Part shown: one piece after another, positions 54,605-64,000 of the stretch
How the letters are laid out: every line of letters starts with the position of its first letter
Numbering within the stretch: the stretch's first letter is position 1
Source: Plenodomus lindquistii
Lineage: Eukaryota > Ascomycota > Dothideomycetes > Pleosporales > Leptosphaeriaceae
NCBI GenBank assembly: GCA_025504975.1
Contig: JANUWI010000003.1
Location: 682,001 to 746,000, forward strand
Direction: 5' to 3'
Length of the DNA: 64,000 bases
Translations under genes and position numbers: made by a program
The notes under the pieces: model-generated
What the model was told of the DNA's origin: nothing
Seen by the model: the letters and a program-made list of their open reading frames with translations, nothing else
Databases searched by the model: none

Positions 54605-57600
54605 GTAAAAACGTAGCCTTTTTATTAAAAAAATTAAATATTATAAATTTAGTTATTAATTAAATAATAGAGTATAAAGTAATAGTCTATATAATAATCT
54701 AATAGCTATTTTAGAATTAAAATATAAATTTAATCTAGAAATAGGTTTTTACTTACGTATAACGCGTATTTTTACTTTAGCTATAGATTTATTTACTACT
54801 ATACTATATTTACCTATAATATTACGTTAATCTATTAGTACTATAAAATCTTTTAACTTTTAAACTTTTAACTTTTTATAATTTATAACTTTTTTTATAC
54901 TTTTATTTTTACGCTACGTATTATAATTATAGCGCCTATAATATCTAAATATAAAAAGCATAAGCTTAACTATAAATATTTAAATAATACTAATATAGTT
55001 AAAAATATAGTACGCTATAATTCTTTTTAGAGCTATCTATTTATAGTATATAAAAGTAAAGCTACTTTCTAGACTACCTATTTATACTTTTAAAAAAATA
55101 AGTTTAATTTAGTAGCGTAGTAACTTTTTAGTAAATATACTAAAGTAAACTATTAGAGTATATAGAAAACTCTCTATATTTAGACTAAAAACGTACTTAT
55201 TTATAATTAGTAAGTCTTTTTTATAATAGTATAAATAATAGCTCTAACTTATAAATAGATAGGAATTAAATAGTTACTAGGCCTAGAAAATTAGCTATAA
55301 CTACTTCTCTAAGCCTATTTAACACTATAACTTATTTATAACTATCTAGTTTACTATTTACTCTCTAGGTAATAAGTTTATACTACTTACTAATACTTTT
55401 ATAACTATTACGTTAACTATTATATAACTATTACCTAAAATTAAAATTTATAAGAAATTTAAATAGCTTTAGATTATAGAACCTAGCGCTAAAAATAATA
55501 AAATTAACTTTTTTTTACTAGATTTTACTGCCTTTAATTATAAAAATATAGTATAGACTATATTAGCTTTATTTATATTATATATTTAATTTAAAATATA
55601 AGTTTTCTAAAAGCATATAATTATTTTAGTTAGTAAAAAAATAAAGTTTTTATAAAAGCACTTATATAATACTTTTATATAATATTTAAACTAGAAATAG
55701 TTTAAAGTATTATATTACCTATTATACTAGCTATTATAAGTACTTATCTATATATAGTTTATAATTAACTAGTTTATTCTAGAGACATAGAATATTATTA
55801 AAAAGTAAATAGTAGATTTATAAACCTATAATAAAGTAAAGCTATATTTCTATTTATAATATTTTTATTTTACTTTTACCTAATTTATATTTAGTTAACT
55901 TTTTTTTATTTAGTATATAAATATTTACTAGTTTTAGATAAAAAGCTATAGTATATTATTTTTTTAAAGGCCTACTCTAAATTACTTATAATACTCTTTT
56001 AGTGTTTTTTTAATAAACTAGAGCGTATTATTATAGTAGTATTTTTTAAATGCTAAATAAAAAGTAAGTATATAGTATTTAAAATTCTATTTACTATTAA
56101 TAAATACCTAGCACTTTTTTTTTATTTATATAGTAACTATACTATTTTAGATCTCTAGTAAGCTCTAATTAGTACTATTATATAACTATTACTTACTATC
56201 TACTAGCTAAGCTAAAATATTTCTACTAGAGAAGTTTAATACTATATCTAGCTTAGAATTTATTTATACTATTATTAGCTATACCTGTAACCCTCTAAGT
56301 AAAAAAAAAATAGGTATATTTATAAATAGAGTGTAGTAAAGCTATAAAAAGCTAGAGGCTTAAAAAGTATACTTTAGAGTAATATAGTCTATAGTTATAT
56401 ATATAGGTATCTACTATTTATATATAATAAAGCCTATAGTATAGAGCGTTTAGAGTTATATAGACTATTATAATAACTATTATAGTATATCTAAACTATT
56501 TTATGTATATAATATTTAAAAAAAATTTTAAATACTTATATAATAAATACTTTAGTATCTATATACTAAGTAAAACTTAAAAAACTTTATACTTATATAA
56601 AAAAACATTTTATATACTATAATATATATATTAATATAATTCTATACCTAGACTTTAGTTATATATATTATAGATACTACTTTCTAGTATACTATTATTT
56701 TTTTCTATATTACCTTTACCTACTATATATATACTAAAAACGCGGAAATTAATAAATAAATACACGTAGAAAAATAATTAGTATAGAGATAAATTTCTAG
56801 TATTAAAAAGGTATAAGCTAGCTATTATAAAAGTATAATCTATAAATAATATCTATATTAGTAAAGTAAAAACTACTTTTCTATTATATAAAAAGATAGA
56901 GCTAGAAAATTTAAATAAAGCTAACTAGAGTTTTACGTATAAAAAAATTATACGTATAAACTAGCAGCACTCTATACTATCTATATAATTTATTACTATA
57001 TATATATATTATACTTAAAACTTATACTTTATAGGCTATATTTAGAAATTTACTAGATTTAAAAAGTATAAACTATTATATCTATAGGCCTATAGCCTTT
57101 ATTAAATACTATACTATTAAAAAAGAGTATTATAAAAAAGTAATATAACGCGTTTAATCTAGAGTTAAAACTAGGTATTTTATAAAACTAGAATATAAAT
57201 ATATTAAAGTTTAAAAATATAGAATTTAAAATACTATAATAAAAAAACTATTATATTAACTATTACTATTTTTTATATAATTAGACGTTTTTAACTCTAT
57301 CTACTCTCTAGAAGTAGTATAAGCTATAGAATAAAAACATATTTTTAACTAGTAATAGATTATCTAGACTATTACTTACTATATTAGTTAGGTCTAGTAT
57401 TTTAATATTATTTTAGTTATTAAAGTTATTATATAATTTACGTAGGATTAGAGCTTATAGTATAGTAATATCTAGTAGTAATTCTAATTATATAATTTAT
57501 AATCTACTACGCTTCTAAAAAAGTGTTTAAATATATAATATAAAAATAGTAGATAAACTAGCTAATAGTCTACTAGTAAACGCTTTAGTTAATTTTTTAG

Positions 57601-58686
57601 TAGTTTTAGGCGTTATAAATAATAGCTTTTTTTTTTTAATTATAAAATCTAGTAGCTTTATTTTAATCTTTTTTTTTATTACTCTTTTTACTAGGCTTTT
57701 ACTAGAACTCTTTACTTATTTTATTACTAGAGTTAGCGTTAATAGTAGCTTATTATTATTCTTTCTCTAATACTTATTAAAATATATAATAAACTTCTAG
57801 GTAGTCTCTATTTTTTTTTATAAAACTTTTTTAAATAAGTTTTATATTATTATAAAAGTATATACGCTTCTAGAGAAAAGCTATAGTAAAGTACCTATTT
57901 TAATTATATATATTTATTTATATCTAGTAATACTATATAGTTAGATTAGTTTAATTTTATTAATAATAAATTAGTCTATAAAGTTATCTAGATTTTTAAA
58001 TTTAGTACTATTAGAGATAATAATACTAATATCTTTATCTATAATATAAATTAGAACTATTATAATAGCTATTATAAAAGGACACCTACTACTAATATTA
58101 TAGTACTAATTAAATGTATTATTAATCTAGATAATATAAATAAAGTTTATATTAAAAGTAATTTTTATTATAACTATTTTTACCTAGTTAGCTTTTATAG
58201 TACTCTAAATTTATCTAGATAAATAACTATTAATAGATTTAGTTTATTTTAACGCTGCTATATTTTTATATTACGCCTAAATAGCTATATTTTTAAAAGG
58301 CACTAGCGCGTTTTTACTATAGCCTAGTTATAGCTAGAATACTATTATAATAATTAACTAGTTTAATAAAGGTTTTAGTATAGGCTAAAAAAGCTAGTCT
58401 TTTTTATTAAATTTAATAGTAAAAGAGATACTACTAGGCTGTGTACTAGTGTTTATAGTACTATAAAAAAAATAAAACTATCTAATTATAATATTAATTT
58501 AATTATATAAAACACCTTTTTTTAAATAGAAAAGTCTCTATAGTAGTAGTAGTAAAGCTATAGTAAAAAAAAATAATAAAAAAAAAAAAAAACTATAATA
58601 ATAGAATTATAAATTAGACTTTATAGCTTTTATAGCTGCTAGAGAAAGATTAATTTTAGGCTTTACTATATTAAAGACTATTAGTA

Positions 58687-58733
58687 ACTATTATAAAAAC
58701 TATTATAAAAACTATTATAAAAACTATTATATA
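58687..58733. repeat. 12-bp tandem repeat, about four units
   Basis: ACTATTATAAAA repeated at 58687, 58699 and 58711, with a partial fourth unit at 58723. Confidence 0.8.
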
Positions 58734-59087
58734 CTAAGTACCTATAGCTCTACCTATAACCTAGCTCTATAACTAAAAGGCCTACTTTTCTATTATACTT
58801 TAGTCTATAACTTTATTATTAGTAAAGTTATACTTTTTATTATTATCTAGTAGAGTAAAATTCTACCTACTAGTTAGATATACTAATAGCTTTAACGCTA
58901 GCTTTATATTTAATATCTAGTATTTTTTAATCTAATAGTATAGCTTTAAATATATATTTTTATATAGAGCTATACGCTCTATAGCTAACTTTATAATACT
59001 AGTATATAGATTAAATACTATATTTTTTAACTATCTATTATACTATAACTATGTTTTAGGTAGTAATACTACATATATATTCTAAAT

Positions 59088-59504
59088 TGTAACAGCTTAA
59101 GAATATAAGGTGCTAAAAGGCGTTTAAATTAGCTTAAAGGCATATAGAAGTGCGCGTAGATTAAAAAGCTAAACAAATTATATTTTTATAGGCCTAGTAT
59201 AAAAGGATAAGAAAATTATACCTCTATAGTTCTATTAAGAAAGCAAGCTATATAGGGTAGAACTTAGTAGTAGTTCTAGGCCTTTACAGGGTTTTTTCCT
59301 TTCCTCTACTATGTTAGCACGTAGGTAACAGTAGAGTAGAGATTCTTGTAGAATCTAGACTAGGTATAGTACAGAGGTAGTTTAGGTAGAGGTTAGTATA
59401 GTTTTCTATCTTTAATAAGCTTGTATAGGGAAAGATAGGGGTAGCTTATAAAGGGGCTCCTGTAGCTAAAGGTTGTTATTATAATAGAATATAGCTTTGT
59501 TACA
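59088..59504 (-). mobile_element. 3' LTR of a Ty3/gypsy-type element
   Basis: 417 bp, starting TGTAACA (59088) and ending TGTTACA (59504), a 7-bp inverted terminal pair with TG...CA ends. It is followed at 59505 by TTACCCCCCGCCTTAA, the complement of a polypurine tract that would read GGCGGGGGGTAA directly before the LTR on the minus strand. This orients the element leftwards and makes this its 3' LTR. Composition is clearly less AT-rich than the block to the left. Confidence 0.7.
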
Positions 59505-59520
59505 TTACCCCCCGCCTTAA
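59505..59520 (-). promoter_or_regulatory. Polypurine tract of the gypsy element
   Basis: On the minus strand the sequence is TTAAGGCGGGGGGTAA abutting the LTR TGTAACA. Such tracts prime plus-strand DNA synthesis in LTR retrotransposons. Confidence 0.65.
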
Positions 59521-60039
59521 ATTAGATAGTTCTATATCTAAATGTCCTCTGTATAACCTCTGTATAGAGTCTATTCTAGAATTATTGTTTTATTAAAGTA
59601 AATATAACTTTCTATTTACTGTTTATTAACAATTGTTATAATAACTACTAAATCTAGCAGTTGCCCTAGCGGGACATAATAATTTTTTAATTATTATAAT
59701 CTCTTTTTACTCTTTATACTCTACACCTTTATTGTACATACCCTATTACTGTTTATCGTCGCCTTTAATACTAACGCTAAATAGCCTTTATAAAAATGCC
59801 TATTTCTATACCCCTAGGTGTATACCTTTTAGCCTATTAGGTTTTTTGCTTGCGCTCTGTCTAGGCCTAGTCCTGTAGCAAATTTAACTTTACGTATTTA
59901 TTTAAGTTAGTAGGCTTAAAAAAGTATGCTTATTACACGCTTCTAAATAAAAAGTGCAAACTAGTAAATAACTATCTTTTTTTATTAGCTTAGAGCTCTT
60001 TCTAACCTTTTTAAGTGCCTGTGTATACAGGACTAGAAT

Positions 60040-60640
60040 GTAACTAAGTTATAGTAGCGCTCCGCAATTTTAAAAGCCTTGCTGCGCGGGCTGTGCTAGC
60101 TAATAAAAATAAAGTAAAAAAGTTTAAAACTAAGCTAGTAAATGCAAAGGCTGCAGCTAGCTTAGCTATAAAAACGTTAGCTTCTATAGTACAGGTAGTA
60201 ACTACGCAGGTTACTAGCTTTAGCGTAACTAATATAATGCTAGCAAGCTACTACGTATAATAGAAAAAGCTTTAGGGCCTGCGCGAGGAGGTTTTAGACT
60301 TGCGCTAGAAGATGCGGCTTCTCTAGAAAAACGTAGTAGCCTTAGTTACTGCTTTTTCTAAAAAAGCTCTAGGTTTTTCTAGTAGTAAAAGAAAACACAG
60401 GCCTGTTTATAGGCCTAACAGGAAGTTTTTAAAGCGTAAAGGCGCTAAGGACTTTAAATTAGGTAAGGTGCGTAACGCCTCTAATAGTAAAGTAGAGGTT
60501 AAAAGATTACAGTAGTAGATAGGTAGGTTCTAAAAGGCTTCTATACCTATCTATAATAGTTAGCTTACTAGGCCGAGGGTTTTATTAGTAAAGGCTATGC
60601 ACTAGTCTTGTATATTAGCTGCGATTTTTATACATTAACA
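60040..60640 (+). pseudogene. Decayed plus-strand ORF antisense to the retroelement pol
   Basis: One plus-strand frame stays open for about 70 codons (60045-60258) and about 62 codons (60326-60512). Between them lies a short stretch with several TAA/TAG codons. The readable residues are Lys/Arg/Ala-rich, including NKNKVKKFKTKLVNAKAAA and a heptad-like LREEVLDLR segment, followed by a very basic tail. This resembles a coiled-coil gag-like protein or the basic C-terminus of a pogo-type transposase. It runs opposite to pol, so it is either an antisense ORF of the element or a nested element. Confidence 0.4.
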
Positions 60641-62429
60641 ATAGAAAAACTATTAGACTTGTAAAATATAATCATCTACTAACTATAATATGTCCTCTAC
60701 TTCTTTTTTCTATACTTAAAGCTATCTGTATAGTGCCTAGAGAGGTCCTAGACAATTAGAATACTTCTAGTAGAAGTCTCGCAGTTTATAGAAGGAGCCT
60801 ATAAAGTTAGAGGCTAGATACTAGGTTAGGTCTAGATTATATTCTACCTAGCTAGTTCTATATTTTAGCTTGTTTTAAATAAGCTTGCTAGTAAGGATTT
60901 CTTTAACTTCCTACTTCTCTACGCTTTATATAGGGGTAGCTAGCAGCTTTAGAGCCTCTTATTCTAGTAGAGGGTTGTTAGAATTTTTATAGAGAATGTT
61001 AAGTGCGAACACGTTGTGTATTTTAGAGCCTAGAGAGAGCTTAAGTCTATAGAAATGCCTAACCTATTTAAAGACTTTAAAGGGACCTTTCTACAGTTTA
61101 GACAACTTTCGGCTAGGTCTTGTAGTCGCTAGGTTAGTAGTAGAGAAATAGACTTTATTTTTAATTCTCTAGTTAACAGGACGTTAGTGGGCGTTAACAG
61201 CGGAACGTATTTAGTTTTATACCTTTTCTATGTTTTTTTTAGCTTATTTCTAAACGTTATATATTTAAGTAGCTAGATTATAAGCCTTTTAGTAGTTAAG
61301 TTTCTTAATAGAATTAGCTGCTTTTAAGTAGTGCTAGTTCTAGCTCTGTTAGAGTTTAGAACTATATAGAAGCTAGTACAGGGCTATTTCTATTAACGCG
61401 TATAGGAGCGTTATCTAGGCTTAGTCTATAAATAGAAGGAGTTTACTCTAGTTATTCTAGTAGTACGTTATAAATAGCTATAGGCGTTAGTTAATATACT
61501 TATTTATAATTTTAGTTTAGCTGTTAGTTTGTTTATAATAGATAGTAGAGAGTTATATTTTAGTATCTATAATCTAGTAGAATTTAGACTAGAATTAGAA
61601 AATAAACTAGGCTCTACAGTTAGAGATAATACTTTTAAAAGTGTGTCTAAACTAATATACCTATTATATAAATAGTTAAGTAAAGCCTTAGGCGTCTATT
61701 ATCTTATAGCACAGTATTATAATCGCTTGTTTAGAGAGTTAATTAATAATTACTAGAATCTAATTATAGCCGTGTTAGTCTTTAGAGAAAGATTTAAAAT
61801 CTATTGTAAAATGTTGCATAGGTTTCTCTAGAATTAGCAAGGGGTAAAGGAACCTTTAGATTTAGGTCTATTTTAAATAGGACCTTTAGTAGGCAACGCA
61901 GTTACGCACGTATTATTTACAGGTAGCTTCTATCCCTTTCTAGTAGTATTATTATATAAGTAACTAGTAAGTTTTTATAGCACTAGAATAAGCTATTAAT
62001 ACTTAATTATATACCTCTCTAATAAGTCGTGTATAGAGTAGAGAGTCTAGAGAAACGCAAAGGTAGTTACTATAGAGAAAAAGTCTGTTATCTGTTTAAT
62101 ACTAGAAAGGCAGTAAAAAGCGTTTTTTTTTAAAAAACTGTTAGTTCGCCTTTAACAGGGCTTCTGTTAGCTCTAAAGAATCTAGTAATATTATTAGAGT
62201 TAGTTAGAGAGAAGTAATAGTTATTTATAGAGAGGACTCTAGGTATTACTTTACTAGTTTAGAGTTAATACAGCCGTGTAGCCTAGCCGGGTTAAAGAAA
62301 ACTAAAAAGCAATTATTTTATTAGGCTACTTTAAAATCCTTTATATCTTATTCTTATTAACTAAAGATATCTACGCGCTTATTACTTTTACCTAGAGTAT
62401 ACTTAATTTAGAAGTTAAAAGGGGCTATA

Positions 62430-63700
62430 AGCTTAGCCTAGTTAACTTATTATTAATTTAGGACCTTTATGCTTATAAAGTACTCTAAGAATTAATAATT
62501 AGTATACACTTAGACTTAGTGCTAAACTAAAGTTAGTTTAGCTTTCTATTTTTTAAAGGCAGTAATAATAGTAAATAGTTTTTTATTATATATCTCTTAA
62601 TTAAGCTCTACTCTAGTAAGTGTTTTGCTATAGAAGGCTATAGGGTACTATTTACTATCTAGGTATTTTTAAAACATAATTCTAGCTACTACTCTGTCTA
62701 AAGCGTTAGTTTCTAGTTTTATATTATAATTAGAATTAAAATAGTACAGGACTAGGATTGCTAGGAGCGAGGACTTTAGCTTCTTAAAGCTGTTTTAACA
62801 ATCCTTAGTCTATACAAATAGGGTTAAGGGACTTTGTAGAGCTATTATTAGCTTAGCTACTTATAAGAATTTAGAGATAAATTGTCTGTAGAATCTAGTA
62901 AACCCTAGAAAAGACTTAATACCTGTTACAGTAGTAGGTTAGACCTAGTTATAGAGTACTTCTATTTTTTCTAGATCTACCTCTATTCCTTTGTTAGTTA
63001 GGATATATCCTAAATACTTAGTTTAAATAACGTAGAATTTGCTTTTTTTAATTGCTACTTGTAGTCCTGCTTTTTATAGTTTTTCTAGGACAAGCTTAAC
63101 GTGTTGTTAGTAGCTCTAGACGTTTTTAAAGTAGATAAGGATATTATCTAAGTAGGCGATATAGAAATTATCCAAGTAATCTATAAGTATATTGTTTATA
63201 TACTTTTAATAGGTAGAGGGGCTATTATAGAGACTAAAAAGGAGTACTTTGTACTTGTATAATCTGTAGCGGGTACAGAAAGTAGTGTATTTTTTAGACT
63301 CTAGATCTATATAGATTTTGTTAAAGGCTGCTTAAATATTAAACTTAGTAAAGACTTTAGCCTTGTTTAAACAGATTAGTAAGTTATCTATCTTTAGAAT
63401 TAGATAGGCGTTTTTTTAGGTAAGCTAGTTAAGCTTTTAGTAGTTAATATAGATATAGAGTAACTTGTTAGGTTTACAGACATAGAGAATAGAAAAAGTA
63501 AAGAGGCTGTAGCTAGTCTCTATAAATCCCTTCTATAAGTTTTTCTAGACGTATTTCTTAATAGCTTCTAAGTCTTTAGTATTTTGCTTGTATAGAGGGC
63601 TAAAGTTATTAGGTAGAGGTTTATTTAGAATAATTTTATAGTTATATAGTTAGTATTCTAGTAGTTCCTCTACTACTAATAAACTAAATACGTTCTAATA
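62430..63700 (-). pseudogene. RIP-inactivated reverse transcriptase / RNase H remnant
   Basis: At 63131-63154 (minus) the catalytic box reads YLDNILIY where Ty3/gypsy RT has YLDD. The second Asp codon GAT is AAT, which on the plus strand is a CpA to TpA change. Downstream the frame continues with HVKLVLEKL, KAGLQVAIKKSKFYV and KYLGYILTNKGIEVD, with stops at several former Gln or Trp positions. RNase H follows near 62,575-62,592 with YNKKLFTIITAFK (consensus YDKELLAIV-x-AF) and VYTNY (consensus VYTDH). Non-functional. Confidence 0.8.
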
Positions 63701-64000
63701 CTACTAGTAGCAGGGGGGGAGTTAGTCCTAGATTAAATAGTTATTTTTTTAAACGTTCTTTCTATTATAGTCCTTAAAGATCCGGTTAATCTTGTACAGA
63801 CTAGTAGTAAAGAACTTATTTTCTTTTTTTTTTATATTAAAATAGAAGGCATTAGCGGAAATGATAGCGACTTAGGGACTAGGAGGGGTTTTAAAGGGTT
63901 TTTAGAGCGGGTCTGGTTTTTGTATCTCTAGAGAGATATCCTAGTATTGTAGGGCTTTGAAAATTCTATAAATGTAATTAATTAAAGGGTGTAGGCTACT

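Larger units (their letters stand above)
52431..59087. repeat. RIP-mutated AT-rich block (decayed transposons)
   Basis: About 6.7 kb with very low GC, no open frame of note in either strand, and TA-dominated dinucleotides. In 52,441-52,860 I count only one CA and one TG in 420 nt, the expected signature of RIP (CpA to TpA on both strands). Surviving C/G occurs mostly as CT, AG, GC and CG. Original element identity cannot be read by eye. It may include several nested elements. Confidence 0.85.
59505..64000 (-). mobile_element. Ty3/gypsy retrotransposon internal region, RIP-damaged, truncated by window end
   Basis: The internal region runs rightwards from the 3' LTR and leaves the window, so the gag and 5' LTR lie beyond 64,000. 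The pol domains on the minus strand appear in Ty3/gypsy order: RT (62.9-63.7 kb), RNase H (62.4-62.6 kb), with integrase expected at about 60.7-62.3 kb, although I could not confirm its residues. RIP stop codons are frequent and no intact frame remains. Confidence 0.75.

Noticed and set aside
52431..59087. Centromere or telomere
   Set aside because: AT richness would fit a centromere, but there is no telomere repeat, and the pattern is fully explained by RIP of transposons. Chromosome position is unknown from 64 kb.
59088..64000. Plus-strand orientation of the gypsy element
   Set aside because: RT and RNase H motifs read only on the minus strand, and the polypurine tract orientation agrees.

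Overview
The window looks like a filamentous ascomycete chromosome, most likely a dothideomycete of the Pleosporales type. This is inferred from introns of about 40-156 bp (mostly 45-80), from fungal members of every recognised family, and from a heavily RIP-mutated AT-rich block next to GC-balanced genes. No bacterial-style operon, CRISPR array, canonical tRNA or rRNA was seen. Gene models below were spliced by hand: each junction was placed where donor and acceptor signals, reading phase and family conservation agree.

Layout. From 1 to about 52.4 kb the window is gene-rich. Left to right: a UCH37/BAP1-type ubiquitin hydrolase (-), the pore membrane nucleoporin POM152 (+), a GTT1-like glutathione transferase (+), a RanBP2-like zinc-finger protein (+), a small family-unknown protein (+), mitochondrial IF2 (+), HOP2 (-), an MIT-AAA ATPase of the spastin group (-), mitoferrin (-), mitochondrial AsnRS (-), a microbial-type PARG macrodomain protein (+), COA6 (-), SYS1 (+), a small secreted protein (-), the TFIIIC subunit TFC4 (+), an orphan four-exon gene (+), DNA ligase I (+), eIF1 (-), a possible small EF-hand-like gene (-), a secreted S41/CPAF-like protease homologue (+), and a 1839-residue nucleotidyltransferase-like ankyrin protein (+). 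These are mostly independent housekeeping genes. Four act in mitochondria (IF2, mitoferrin, AsnRS, COA6) but there is no sign that they are co-regulated.

Non-coding. Three copies of a roughly 130-nt element (two exactly 300 bp apart at 7.4-7.8 kb, one at 35.5 kb) share an identical 68-nt core. Each has a TATA-like motif at the same spacing, a B-box-like GGTTCGA and a terminal T-run on the minus strand. Together these suggest an RNA polymerase III transcribed RNA family or a SINE. This is the most interesting signal in the window.

From about 52.43 kb to the right end the sequence is transposon graveyard. The stretch 52.43-59.09 kb is extremely AT-rich and nearly free of CpA/TpG, the footprint of repeat-induced point mutation (RIP). 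At 59,088 the composition changes abruptly at the LTR of a Ty3/gypsy-type element lying on the minus strand. Its reverse transcriptase and RNase H are recognisable but riddled with RIP stops, and the element continues past the window edge.
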